Assembly: GCA_016748015.1 (NCBI GenBank)
Contig: JAAOMT010000226.1
Location: forward strand, 602,604-666,603
Length of the DNA: 64,000 nt
DNA from: Geosiphon pyriformis
Lineage: Eukaryota > Glomeromycota > Glomeromycetes > Archaeosporales > Geosiphonaceae
Direction of reading: 5' to 3'
Shown here: positions 11,512 to 24,600 of the stretch, piece after piece
Numbering within the stretch: position 1 is the stretch's first letter
Layout: each line of letters begins with the position of its first letter
The notes under the pieces: generated by a model
Database searches by the model: none
What the model saw: the letters and a program-made list of their open reading frames with translations, nothing else
Told to the model about the DNA's origin: nothing
Made by a program: the position numbers and the translations under genes

Positions 11512-12820
11512 TCTTTTTAATGCTAACTGTGATTCTGAATATCTTTTAGTGTGAAATTCGTTCTGCTATTATTAATAGCTTTTATTGGTGCGGTTTTGTT
11601 AATCAAAATTTTGGTTAAAAATAATTAATAATTAAAATAAATCCCTATATAAACTCATAATGTGAATGTATAGTATTTCGAGGTTTTCTTCCGAAAAAAA
11701 GGGACAAAAAATCGCCAGACTGTTAAAAAAGGGATTTAAAGAAAAAAAAAATTTTTTAACTCCCTGAGCCGAAAAATTAGAAGCGGAGAGAGTGTGTATT
11801 TATACCCATTTGTATGTACCATTTGAGGTTATACAAATCTTCTATGTGGAACCATAACCAAAACAAAAATGATTGTGATGCAATTGTGGAAAACAGACTA
11901 AAAATGCAGATTGTGACACATTAGACATTTTATAGTGTCACTCATATTGCTGCACAATAGTCGCTAGTAAGTTTTGTAAAACTTAATTTATTTAAGCGAT
12001 ATTAAATAGGGCACAAAGTTCTTTGGCTCAAAAAAATTACTAAGAATTATTAAGCTTTCGTGATTAGAATGATTATATGTATGATAATTTCTTAATTTAT
12101 TTTCTTTATATAAATAATAAAAATTAAAGAGAATGTTCATTCATTGACCATTCAAATTGAAAAATAAATGGTTAATATTTCACCTTATAGTATTTTTGTG
12201 GCTCCTTTTCTGTATCGTCGATCGTGAGACACAGACACTGCCTTTTTCCCCAAAAAATAAGAGATCTCCGGAAATAATATTTGTTCACGTGATCACTTGG
12301 TTTCTTATGTTCATTAAATTGGGGCGAAGCAAAAAGACTATCAATAAAAACACTGATAAAACTAAAACTTTAAATATCAATTATTCTGTCCTACCTAATG
12401 AAACACGGGTAATCAATAATTTGATGATGATGATTATGATGATGATGATGATTATGATGATGATTATGGTAACATGGCAACAATGAAAATTATAGTTTTT
12501 ATCAGAAATTGCTTCTTATTATGTATTGAAAATAACCCAAAGAATTAAAATTTATTTATGGAACCATGATTATTCTTGGGTAAATATTTAGATTCGTCGA
12601 TAATAAAATATTCACATTTCATCCAAAACAACTAATATATGAAATTGGAGATATATATATATATTTTTTTTAATTCTCCTTATGTGTTTAAACATATATT
12701 TTGATAAAAAGTTATATTATAATAAATTTCTTCCTTTTAATAAAAAACTGATTCTTGGTAACACGAAGGAAAATTTTAAAAATTGAAAAAGAAAATTTAT
12801 TTTTTTTTATTTAAAAAAAA
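11512..12820. other. Intergenic, promoter side of the TFIIB-like gene
   Basis: AT-rich spacer. TATATAA near 11646 is a possible TATA element for the minus-strand gene, about 135 bp before its ATG. A CACGTG E-box lies near 12284. The frame 12157..12486 (+) owes its length to the ATG-repeat and is not a convincing gene. Confidence 0.4.
12421..12470. repeat. (GAT)n/(ATG)n microsatellite
   Basis: About 16 copies of GAT with ATTATG interruptions. Confidence 0.9.
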
Positions 12821-12927
12821 GTGAAATTATTTAATTTAATTTCAGAAATGCTAAATTGTTAAAAATTTTTGATCTATAATAAATATTAATTAAAAAATAT
12901 AAAAATTTTAATAGTAATTTAAAGTAT

Positions 12928-12933
<6 letters not shown>

Positions 12934-12996
<63 letters not shown>
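12934..12996. repeat. (AAT)n microsatellite
   Basis: About 20 uninterrupted AAT units. Confidence 0.95.
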
Positions 12997-12998
<2 letters not shown>

Positions 12999-13843
12999 GA
13001 TTAATTTTTTTAAATAATTTGTTATTTTTACTTAAAATATAAAATCAAAAATTATTTATATTTATTTAAATTAAATAAATAAAAATACATGTAATCAATT
13101 TAAAACAATTATAAAAATTAATACATTAAAAATTATTATTAATAAAATTATATTATAAATACTTAACTTAATTTATATTATTTAAAAAAACAACTTTAAA
13201 TTTATTTAAATTAATAATAATAATTTATTATGTTAAAACATAAAATAATAATAATAGATTTTATTTAATTATTTTAAAAAACTTGTATATATTTTTTATT
13301 AAATATATATATAAATAAATTACAAAAAAAAATATTGTTTTTAATAATAATAATAATAATTTAATTAAAAATATAAATAAATAAAATAAAATTGTTTGAT
13401 TTTTATTATTAAATAATTTGTTTTATAAATTTGTATAATATAAATAAACAAATATTTTTGGTACAAATAAAAAAATTTTTAAACTTTAAACTTAAAATTA
13501 AAATATTTAATTAAATTATAATTTTTGTTAAAAAAAAATAAAATTATATATATAAAAACTATATCAAAATATTTTAAATTATAATATGACTAGAAAAATA
13601 TCAACAATATAATTTGTAAATTTAATTAAAATTATTAAATAATTTGATAATAATATTTTATTTTATTTTTTTAATATATTGAAATTATTTTTATTTTTTA
13701 TTTTTTATTTTTATTTTTATTTTTATTTTTATTATTTAAAATCTTTTGTTTATTTTTTTTATTTTATTTATTTTATATTTTATATAATAAAATCAATTAA
13801 ATTTTTTAATTTTAAAGATTTATTATTAAAATGAATATAACAT

Positions 13844-13902
<59 letters not shown>
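13844..13902. repeat. (AAT)n microsatellite
   Basis: About 19 uninterrupted AAT units. Confidence 0.95.
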
Positions 13903-13903
<1 letters not shown>

Positions 13904-15593
13904 TAATTAAATAAATAAATATTAATAATATAATTAAAAAAGCAATTAAAAAATAATAACATAACTGAAAAATTTTTAATCTATTAAAATAAATAATGTA
14001 ATTGAAGATAATAATAATATAATTGAAAATAACAGAGAAATAATAATAAATATAAAATTTTTAAACATAATTATTTTTAAAGAACGTAATTAAAGGTTGA
14101 AAAAAATAGCAACTTCATTAATGAAGCAATATTTAACAATATTTTTTTTAAAAAAAAAGAACAGAAAAACAATATAAAAATACTTTATAATACCAACTTG
14201 ATATTATTTTTAATTTATTAGTAGACAAATAAATAATGGTTTTTTAAAAAATAAAACGAATTCAAAAAAAATGATCAAAACAATCTCTTTAAACATTGAT
14301 AGCTAAATTTTAAAATATTGTTTCAATTTATTATAAATTATTATGGAAGAATTGAAATCAATATCATTTTTTAAAAATTTGATTGGTCAATATATTGCTA
14401 ATACAATTTAAATTTACAAAAGTACTAATGCAAAGCATTTTTATGTTGTGTATTTTTTCAAATCCTTTAATAATCAAAATTTTCTTGAATTAATTAATTT
14501 TATTTCTATTAATAAATTTTATTTCTATTAATAAATTTAATATTATTCTAATAGATACTTAAATTTAATGCACTTGAATTGTTTTATTCAGGTATTAATT
14601 ACTCAAGAAATGATAGTTAATATATCAATATCAAAAAAAAATTATTTAATTCACAATTCAATAATTATTTTATTAATTTTAAAACTTGGTTTACAAAACA
14701 TTAATTATTAATTATTAATAATACAATATGTGTAATTGATAAAAATTATGAAATAATTTGTTTAAAAGATAATTATATAATATTATAAGATTACATTAAA
14801 AATTGCAACATGCTAGTTATCATAAAACATATAAAGCTGTAAAGTAATAATTTTATTTAATATTAAATTTAAATATTATATATATATATCAATATTTTTT
14901 TAAGGTTATTACTCAATATAATTGGGCATCTGAAACTTTAGAAAAAAGTTTAATACTACATTTAATATATGTCCAAATTAGTAATGTTATTAACATCAAA
15001 TTCCATAAGAGCGATAATTTTATTAGAATTTATGTTATGTTGCAAATAAGAAGTTTATTATTTTATAGATCGATTTTATAAATATGGACTCAAGATAAGA
15101 TAGAAAATATAAATGAATTGTATATCTGAAATAATTATTTTAGAAAATATTTATAAATATGTTCATTTGTTATAGAGAAACAAAATATATTTTTTAATAA
15201 ATAAAAAGTCACAAAAAATAATTAGTTTACATAAATAGTAAAAGTAAAAATCAAATTGAAAATGATTAGGCTTTTCCTTTCGGTCCCGGCGGTTGTTAAA
15301 TCTGTGAAATTTCTCATATCTAATATTTAATGTTGATACTTTGAATTGATACCATATTATAAAAACTGATACATATTTTGATTTCGTGCTATGACATAAC
15401 ATTTACATGAGTGAAGGAAGGGTAAGACTAGTTACTTTGACAATCTTTGTTGCATTAACGATTGCATCGGAGGCACTTAAAAACTTCATAGTTCCATTTA
15501 TTAAATTAGAATACATTAGGCAAATGAAAAAATAGGTGGGGTAAACAAAATGAGTGGCGACAGGAATAAATAAGACTTATATTTATATTATTG

Positions 15594-16900
15594 ATTTCAC
15601 GGTTTGCAAAGAAAAGTAAATAAAGTTTTTGACAATCAGCTTTTTTAAATGAATATATTACTTTATTAAGCTATTTGCCATTGAAGACCCACATTCTGTT
15701 TAATAATAAAAATATTTTAGATTACACAAAATAAATTAGAAGATAGAAATAAATACACTAGAATATTTTTTTGGTGCTAAATCTCAAAACTCCTTTCAAA
15801 TCTATCTTTTAAATTAGTTCTTCGTCGAGACTTAAAATTTTCTAATGAATCGAAAACCCCAAAAATTTTTGAACTCATTTTAAAATATCTTTAATCTATT
15901 CTTCAATAAAAAATCAAATTCATAATGAATTTAATTAACAAAATAGAGAACAATTTTAACATATATTTTTATTTCATAATTTTCATCTCCTCTAGGTTAG
16001 TATTTGGCGAGAACCCTAAACCACGATCGTAAGTTTCAAGTGTTTTTTGTAAAATTTCTTTATATTAAAAATAACACAAAAAATAACTATAATTTCAAAA
16101 TCTAAAGCGGACATTCAATGGTACTCGTAAATAACCAGTAAGCAATAAAAATTTATCTATATGATCCTTTTGAATTAATAGAAAAAGATCAAAAAAGAGA
16201 AGAATTGAAAATGGGAATTTTAATATTCTTTCTTATAATTAGGTTAATTATGTATGGAGGAAACATAATCGCAGCCAATGAAACCATATTAGAGTACACA
16301 AATGAACTCTGGACACTTAATATGTCAATATCTTTTTCAGTAGATTCACCACCCTGGAAAAAGATTAATGAATTTGAATATTCTAATTTAAACTCAGCTA
16401 TATCCAGTGATCTTATATCTCAAAATCAATCATCGAAACCAAATGTATATACTTGATCCAAAATCTCAAACTTGGTGGATCCCAACTTCATCACCAACAC
16501 ACAAATTTGGATACTCGGCAGTGACTAGTTTTAATGATAATTCAAGCTCTACGATTTTGGTGACTTATGATTTTATAGTGACCTGGAGGACATTTATAAT
16601 TAATAATTCGCCAGTGGCAATAATAGGGTATAGCGCCACCCTATTGAACGATGGAAAAATATATGTTTTTGGTGGATCCTATATCAAAAAAGTTAATCAT
16701 TTATGTGATATGTCTGACATCCATGTATATGATACAAATACAAGAAAATGGACTCGAAAGGTTTTTCATCTTATTAAAGAAATTTTTTTATTAATTTGTT
16801 TTTTAAAGAGGTCAAGCTAATCCAAAAAAATTGATGATATTTTCAAGGTTGGAGAGGGGGACGTGCCACCTCCTCGGCAAATGCATCAAGCTGTTGGTAA
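15594..16900 (+). repeat. Duplicated segment, left copy
   Basis: Direct repeat of 62703..64000. The match begins at TTTCACG and runs through about 600 bp of 5' flank and into the kelch gene. The left copy has two extra stretches (about 18 and 52 nt) near 15739 and 15885 relative to the right copy. Landmarks found in both copies include GGCGAGAACCCTAAACCACG and GATCGTAAGTTTCAAG. The region between this match and the ATG may hold a leader intron (ATC|GTAAGT at about 16030). Confidence 0.9.
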
Positions 16901-17190
16901 GTAATCAGAATTTGATGTGAGGACTTTTTAATCCCGAAACTTTCGAAGAAATAATTATTTCTAAAATGCAATTAGCTTCAAATAATATCATCATCATTTT
17001 TGGGGGGCGGGAAACGAATACAATGTGGGCTACAAATAATTTGGTTGTCTTAGATACTACTAAAACACCATTTGTTTGGAAAATACAAAACACAACTGGA
17101 GAAACTCCACCTGAAAGAATGCTTCATTCAATGACCATGGTTGGAACAAATATCATTGTGGCTTTTGGTAATCTTAATGAAGATCTCAGT
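16211..17190 (+). pseudogene. Kelch-repeat protein, broken copy
   Basis: Paralogue of the kelch gene at 63240. The start (MGILIFFLIIRLIMYGG) is a signal-peptide-like segment and PPWKKINEF matches the other copy. Against that copy, coding DNA for the first kelch blade (the IFGGHTS part) is lost and two further bases are missing before 16454, so the frame ends in a TGA. The former frame resumes at about 16440 (DPKSQTWWIP) but again lacks the FFGGG blade near 16550. Later exons are intact in appearance: 16848..16896 and 16976..17190 join through GTAAGT...TTAG to give the blade NNIIIIFGGRET and MVGTNIIVAFGNL. A further GTAAGT at 17191 leads into AT-rich DNA with no next exon. In these fungi kelch/galactose-oxidase-like proteins form large families. 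Confidence 0.8.
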
Positions 17191-17560
17191 GTAAGTATTT
17201 AATTTAAAGACATTTCTGAATCTAAAATTTTTTCGAGTATTAAAATTTTATATTTTAAAATATAGAAATTAAGTTTAAAATATAGCAAAAATAAAAAGTA
17301 TTTTTGTTCTAATCAATTGTAATATTAATTATGATTAATTAATTTTAAACTTATTATAATTTCCCTATTATTTTTCAATTTTATTTATTTTTTTAATCTT
17401 ATTTTCATTAAAACTATAGCAGTTTTTTTTATATATACAAAATAAAAAAATTTAAGCAATTATAAAAAAATTTAATTTATTAAAAATATAATAAAATTCA
17501 TAATATATTTTCAAGTCTCTTAATCAATTATTTTATTTTACCTAAAATGCTTTTACAAAG
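17191..17560. other. AT-rich filler between gene fragments
   Basis: No gene; it separates the 3'-truncated kelch copy from an opposite-strand kinase fragment. Confidence 0.6.
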
Positions 17561-17624
17561 TGTAATCCAACCACTACCTTTGCACATGCACATGCAACAA
17601 GGAGTATTACATAATAGAAGTAGC

Positions 17625-18215
17625 CTACACGTTTTCTAAATTTGACCAGCCACCCAAACTATAAATTGAATTAGACACAAGCCCACCAGATGCGCCTGTG
17701 CCAATTTCCTTAAACCCATAAAACTCAGATAACCGAGTTTGATCCCATATGCTGACTGCTCTATGAAAATCTTTATCAGTAAAAGAAGCCGTACACGGCT
17801 CAAACAAACCATTTCAGCAAATGGATCATTCTTTTTGGAATCGGTCCCTGAATTTTGTATTGGAGGTCCAGATTCTTTCACAGTATTTAACCACAATTGT
17901 CCTTACCAGATCCACAATTCTCACACTTGTCAACTTGCTCTTTTGAAAAATTTCATACTATTCCTTAAACATGAACTCTTTTACAAGTGCCACATACACT
18001 TCATCATCTATAAAAGTGTTTTTATTCTTGTACTGAGGTATTAGGTACCTTAACTGCCACAGAATGACAGATTCATTGCGGAAAGCACTCACACATATCC
18101 CATATTTCACTTGCTCTGTTGGCGTCTACATCACACAAAAACAAATAATTAGATGACTTGATAGTGCCACATTTTAGGCATTTTACACATGGGAAGGCAT
18201 TATCTTATGTTTTTT
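17625..18215 (-). pseudogene. Truncated protein kinase, N-terminal part only
   Basis: Read on the minus strand from 18215, the fragments carry Cys pairs (CLKCGTIKSSNYLFLCD, then CENCGSGKDNCG), as in the zinc-ribbon-like N-termini of lineage-specific kinases of these fungi. They end in WDQTRLSEFYGFKEIGTGAS, whose GTGASGG is a kinase glycine loop. The reading changes frame several times (one shift at about 17808) and stops right after the loop at 17625. The VAIK lysine, the HRD and DFG motifs are absent. This is a decayed, 3'-truncated gene; kinase assignment rests on the glycine loop and its leader. Confidence 0.55.
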
Positions 18216-18399
18216 TAACTGGGAGAATCATATGCAGAGCTTTCATTATGTAAGTGCACAGTCTTGCCATTTTCTTGCTTGTGATTTCAGCTGTCATTTA
18301 AACCAACGAGCTTGTCTAACTTGCCTAATTGTCAATTTGTACATGGAACTGTCTTAAACAGGATCTTAACGTATGTCTATCATTGTGAAGTACCAGTAA

Positions 18400-21300
18400 A
18401 TCAATTAATTTAATAAAATTATTATTGTAATATTACTTTTTTAGAGCATTTTTGAAATATTAATTTCTAATCAATATTAATAAGGCCTAATTAATATATC
18501 TAAATTTTATTTAAAAATCGAATAATATTTAAAATATATTAACTTTAGACAACACCTTCTAAATCAAATAATTGTAAATAAAATTTAAAAGCGTAACAAA
18601 CATAATATTTAAATATTAAATTTTTAATATTAAAATTAAACAAAATTCATCAATGTGTAATGTTATTTTGAAAATAATAATAATTTAATTTAAAAAATTA
18701 TTTATGATATCTTATCTATTGATAATGCATTTCATTATATGTTAAAAATTTAACTGTTAATTATATTTTTTAATAAAATGTAAATTTTTTTTTCATTTTC
18801 ATTGATTATATTGTGTATATGCTATTAATTTTTAGTATAATTGTAATTCTGGTAATATATTATACAGTTTTTTTTAAGTTTTCTATTTTCAATGTAGAAT
18901 TTGCTAATTATTTATTATATATGTATATAAATAAAATATATCTCCAAACTTTATGTTATTGTATATTAAAAACTTTTTTGCAAACTTTTGTTGTTGTATT
19001 AAAAAGTTGCAACCAATTCAATTCAAAAAGTTATAATTTTTTAATAAGTTCAATTTTAAATTAATTGTTTTCCATATTTTCAATATTAGTTTTTACTTTT
19101 TAACTTTTATAATTTTTTATTAGATTTGTAAATTGTTATTTTTAAATAATTAAATTTGAATTTTAATAGAAGTTTGAAATTGGTTTTTAATATTTAAATT
19201 TCAATATTTACCAAATATTAATTTACTTAAATTAATTTTAAAGGACAATTTATTTCAGATTTTTGAATTATAAAAATTTTGAGTTAATAATAATTTTTAA
19301 GTAGAAAAAACAATAATTATTTCAATATTAATTATTTTATTAAAATAATTGGATTATGTTTTTACAATATTATTGTAGAATTTTCAAGTATCAAAAAAAA
19401 ATTTTAATTAATAAATTGGTCATTCATTTAAATTGTCAAAAGATATTGAATATAAATTTTTGAAAAAAAAAGTTTTCTGTATATAAAATTTATATAATAC
19501 TAAATAGTTTCTAGTACTCTTAATTTACATAAAATCTTTGTTCATTTCATAGAACTTTTGTTTGAATACATAAATTTTACACTTTTATAGATTTTGGTGA
19601 ATTTTTTAATGTTACATATTTGATCTAATATATATAATTTACATGTAACTTTTAGTCACTTTTTAAAAATTAAGATTAATTTTGTTTAACACTAGTAATA
19701 ATTAATTAAAAAAAAATAATTGGATAACAAAATTAAATTAATAATAAGTTATGAAATTATATTTTTTTAATGTTTTGGTTATCTAATTTTTATTTGGTAA
19801 TAATACGAACCTCCTTGATATTTTTTGAAGTTAAAAATGTTAAGTTTTATTAAACTATAAAGTAAAACTTAACATTTTTGGAAATTTTACTTCATAACTT
19901 AATTTTTCAGATCTTCAAAAATCTCGAATACTTTAAAGTTTTAGATAAAATATTGACAACCAGGCAATACAGTTATTGTTACAGCTAGTAGAATGAAAAA
20001 ATTTTAATAGACAAATCAATAAATTTGTGGAAAATTAATATTTAATTAAAGTTTATACTGTACATATTTATTGCTTTAAATTCATGAACAAATAAAATAA
20101 AACAACCCATTTTTAGCAATCTTAACTAAAAATCCAAAACACTTAATTAGAATCAATTAAATTCATCATAATAACTATTAAATAAAATTATATATATATT
20201 GACCAAGAAGCATATACTCTTGGAATAATTGTAAAAAAAGTTATTTTTTATAAAAACTGTTTACACTTAGAGAATACTTTGAAAACCACACTTATTAATA
20301 TTGTAAAGTTTGTTATAAAATATGGGATTTTACATCATATTAACTTGTAGAAAAATATTGCCAGAAAAACACAATTGTATTAATACCAAACAAAAAACTC
20401 TCTCACCGAAAATGTCAATATGCTTTACAAAATTTTGAAAGTTAGAAAAGAAACATCTTTTACAACAATGTATTATTATTATTATAAATCTAAAATAATT
20501 TATAAATCGACATCAATTTTTATAAACAGTATTACAAGTTAAAATTTGACCCAAAAATTAGTACAAAATTGTTGAGTTGAAAATAATTTTAAATTGAAAT
20601 TTTACTGAAAAATGACTTTTTAGCCTAAACTGATTGCAATTCTGTAAAAATTTAGATTTTAAAATAAAAACTTGTAATTACAATTGGAATAAAATTAAAT
20701 AACAAAATTAATTTTTTACTATCAAAAAATAATATAAAACGAATAAAAGAATCTGAATCTATTCATTTTATATAAAAAAAAATTATAATTTTTTACATAA
20801 AACAAATGTTTTTATGTTTAACCGTTACTATTATATCAATTTTATCAAAATTAATTATTAAAACAAATAAAATTTTAAATTTGCCAAAAATACATTATTT
20901 CTTGCAATAATTAATAGTATTTAAAATGTTACGTTATATAACTATTACTACTTCTTTAAAAAAACCAAGAAAAAACTACCATACAAATTTTTTTTAACAA
21001 AAATTATTTTGTTACCTAACTCAAATACTTTATCAAAAATTACAAAATAAGTGTTAAATTTAATTTCAGATATTTTAAAGGCGATTTTTTGTTTTATTAC
21101 AAAAATTTTAAATTAAAATTAATTTGAAAATTGATCTTAAAATATAAATATAATTAATAGTTTAAGTTATTTCCAAATTATTATTAGCCAGTAAAAAGTT
21201 AAAATTGGAAAAATTATAAATGGTAAATATACTAAAAAGCTTTAAATAAATTAAAGTTATTCAGAATTAAACTAAACCAAAAAATAGTTTTATAATTTAT

Positions 21301-21490
21301 TTAAAATATGAAATAATTTTAGAAAACCAAAATTATATATAAACTAAAAATACTTTACTAGTTATTAAATTATTAAAAAAAATATGATAAAAAAATATTT
21401 ATTTTGGTGTAAATTAATATTAATATTTTGAGTTAGAATAAAATAGCAAAAGAAAACAAATATTATATAATAAGAAAATAAACAAAGAGA
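18400..21490. other. AT-rich DNA without genes
   Basis: No open frame of note on either strand. The only structure I see is the hairpin at 19833..19879. Confidence 0.7.
19833..19879. repeat. Perfect 17-bp inverted repeat
   Basis: AAAAATGTTAAGTTTTA (19833..19849) pairs exactly with TAAAACTTAACATTTTT (19863..19879) around a 13-nt loop. Shorter flanking GAAGTT / AACTT elements may extend it with mismatches. It could be a MITE-like end or the core of a small foldback element. Confidence 0.7.
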
Positions 21491-21492
21491 AA

Positions 21493-21640
21493 ATTCACCG
21501 AGTGGCTGGTCACGTGTAGAAAGTGCATGATTCGCGCCTAGTTTTAGATCACTTAGTCTGATTTTCTGTGCTAGGTGGCGTTTGGGCCTCACTCGTTAAG
21601 CGTAAATAAAATAAAATAAAATAAAATAAAAAAAATAAAT
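21493..21640 (+). mobile_element. SINE-like retroelement candidate
   Basis: A sharply bounded G+C-rich island of about 105 bp in AT-only DNA, followed directly by a (ATAAA)n-type tail at 21603..21635, as at the 3' end of non-LTR elements. Near its 5' end GTGGCTGGTCACGTG loosely resembles a Pol III A box and GATTCGCGCC, about 25 nt on, a B box. No target-site duplication is clear. A short minus-strand frame covers it but is not a gene I recognise. Confidence 0.4.
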
Positions 21641-24600
21641 TAAGAATTTATTGTATGCAATATGATTCTTGTAAATATTTCAATTACTATTTTTTTTAAA
21701 AGAATTTAAAAATAAAAAAATAGTCTATAATATTAACAAAAATAATACAGCTGCTACAATTTTATGCTTTATATTGGTGCTTCTTAAAATTTAATAACAA
21801 ATATCATTTATATTTTTCAATAAATTTTTATTCAATACACTTTTCAAAAACTACAAATACAAATCAAAAAAAAGGGAAAATAAGAATTAAAGAGTATCTA
21901 AGAATCAAAATTATTAATAAAACTAAAAACTAAAAAATTAAACTGTAATAATATGTTAAATAATTTAAAGTTTTTTTATTTAAAATAATATTAATATTTA
22001 TCAACATTTGAATTTTACTTTTAACTGTTAAAAAAGTTTTTAAAAGCAAAATTATTATTAAATATTAAAAATGCTATTTTAGCCATATTAATAACAAGAT
22101 AAAATTAAATTAAACTTTAAAAAAATTAAAAAGTGAAAAACTTTTTAATTTTTTAAAATAAAAACTTTTTTGTATATATATTTTTTACATTTTTATTACA
22201 ACCAAAATAAAAAATAAAAAGAGAACAACTCATTTTTTCACTTTTGTTTTTAATTATAATACTAATTAAAGGCTTTTTAACAATTAAAGCAGCTAAAAAA
22301 TGGTTTTCCAAAACAGTTTTCTCAAGTAATAAAAAAACAAAACACTTTTTCATTTTTGATTAAGAGTTTTTTCTTTTTCAAAAAAATTTTAAAGTAGTTT
22401 ATTAAAAGTTGTTTTAGTGTTGTCGCTATTACTGCCAAAAGTCCTAAAACTTTTAACCACAAACTAGTAGCCAAACTACTGTTTTCTTATTTTTTTTACT
22501 GCTGTTTTAATAATAATATAAACTAAAACAGCCAAAAAACAAACTTCTTTAAAATACCAAAAAAATAATTTTTTTGGTATTTTTAAAGCACTTTTATTAT
22601 TTTAAAGTCTTTTTTTAAAAAATAAAATATTTGTTTTTTTGTTTTTTTGGTGGTTTTATTAATTTTGTCATATTAGTATTAATTATTACCAGTTGTAAAA
22701 ACAAAACAAATTATGTTTTTATATGTATTAAATTAATAATATAAAAATTAAAGCACTTTTATTTTCTTTGTTTTTTAAAATATTATTAATTTTAATGGTG
22801 TTTAAAAAACAATAACTAATTTTTAAACATTTATTAAGTAAATAGTTTTGTTTTTAATATTTAATATTACTGTAAAGATTTCATTCTTGCTGTTATAACT
22901 TTTTATAAAATCTTTTTAAGCATTTTTTTCAACAACATTAAAAAATTTTTGGTATTTTTGGTGATAAATTAAAGTTTGCTAGTCTGTAATAATATGTTGT
23001 TATATATTTAAAGTTCTAAAAATACATAAGTAAAATTTTTCAAAGATTTAAAAATTTATTTTTTTTCTTATTTATTTATTTTTTAATTAATTTTGTAAAA
23101 TATATTGAATAAATATTATGTAGAAACGATATTTAATATGGAATTATAAAAATATTAATATAAAGCATATAATTATAATAGCTATTTTTTGTTAACAATA
23201 TAAACTTTTTTTTTATTTTCAGATTTTTTTGTTATTTTTTAAAAAAAATAATAACTAAATTATTTATAAAACTGATTTTACATACAAATTTAATTTGTTT
23301 ATTAAGTTAAATTTATTTTTTGATTATTTTTTTTGTTGTTTATTAGCATATTATTTTGATCTATAATATTATTAAAAAAATTTTATTATTATTTTTAAGT
23401 TTAAAAAATCTTTAATAATAATAATATTAAATCTAATATTTTACAAAAATATTATATTTGGTAAGAACTTCTAAATATTAATATTGTTATAAGTATAAAA
23501 TTTAAATTATCTGGTTTTTAATATAAAACTGTTTTTTCTGGTCTTTTAAAGTCTTTTTTTAGGTTTTTTATTGTATTTAAAGGTTTTGTAAACTAATTTG
23601 TTAGCTTAATATTTTATGTTAAAACTATTGTTTTTTTTTGTTTTTTTTAATATTGTTGCTAATAAAAATATTTAAATTTAAGTTACAGACTTTTTTAACT
23701 TGATAAAATTTGTAATTAATTTAATAAAAATTTAAAAAAGTTTATTGTAATGCTATTAAATAGCAGTTGTTTTTTAATTGCTTTGATTTTTTAGGTTATT
23801 TAAATAGCAATAATAAAGATAGCTTAAAAATTTAATAATTTTTATAATAATAGTAAGTTAAAACTGGTTTTAATGTATTATTTTAACTAAAAAAAAACTT
23901 TTAGCTAAAAATATTTTTTTTAATAGTTTAGACTATTTGTTTTAAAAATATTTAAAAACTTTTTTAGTTATAATACTTTTAATTAATATAGAAATAATAA
24001 TTGTTTTTTATTTTTGTTATGGTTATAAAAATAAGAAAAAAAGAGTTAGTTTTAATATTTTTATTTTTATATATATGTTTAATTACTTTATTAAAATAAT
24101 TAATTATTAAATTTATTTTATTTTATTGTAATCTTTTATTTTTATTATAATTTATGATTAAAAATTTAATTAATTTTTGAATTAGCAATAATTTTAATCT
24201 AATTAATATTAAGTATTATTATTTAATTCAAAATTTTTCAGTTTATTTTAAGAAGATTTTACTTTAATATTTATTTATAAATATAAAATTTAATTATAAA
24301 AAAATTATTACAAATTTTAATTAATTAATATTAATAATATTATATCAATTATACAAGTTTTTAAGATGGCTAATTGGTATTTATAAATATATTGAAAAGA
24401 AATTGGTTGGTTATAAATATACTTTTATTTTATTTATTTAACAATTAAATAATAAATATATATATTTAAAATTTTAGGATTTTTTTATATAATTAAATAC
24501 AAAGTTTACATTTTTGTAATCAAGTTAATTGTAATTTGTCAACATAAAAAAACATGTAAAAACAATTAAAGCTTATTTATTTACAATTATCAATTGATCA

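Larger units (their letters stand above)
12820..15590. repeat. AT-only low-complexity tract
   Basis: Nearly pure A/T over most of 12.8-14.0 kb, with (AAT)n runs at 12934..12996 and 13844..13902, TTTTTA-type repeats at 13681..13735, and a doubled ATTTCTATTAATAAATTT near 14502-14538. G+C rises a little after 15.26 kb (GGTCCCGGCGG near 15280) but no gene can be supported. Confidence 0.8.

Noticed and set aside
11220-11549. Plus-strand 109-codon frame of poly-Val
   Set aside because: It is the complement of the polyQ repeat in the minus-strand gene, not a gene.
12157-12486. Plus-strand 109-codon frame ending in poly-Met/Ile
   Set aside because: Its length comes from the GAT/ATG microsatellite; no domain or splice context.
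21504-21545. A tRNA gene in the G+C island
   Set aside because: A- and B-box-like words only; no acceptor stem or anticodon arm can be folded.
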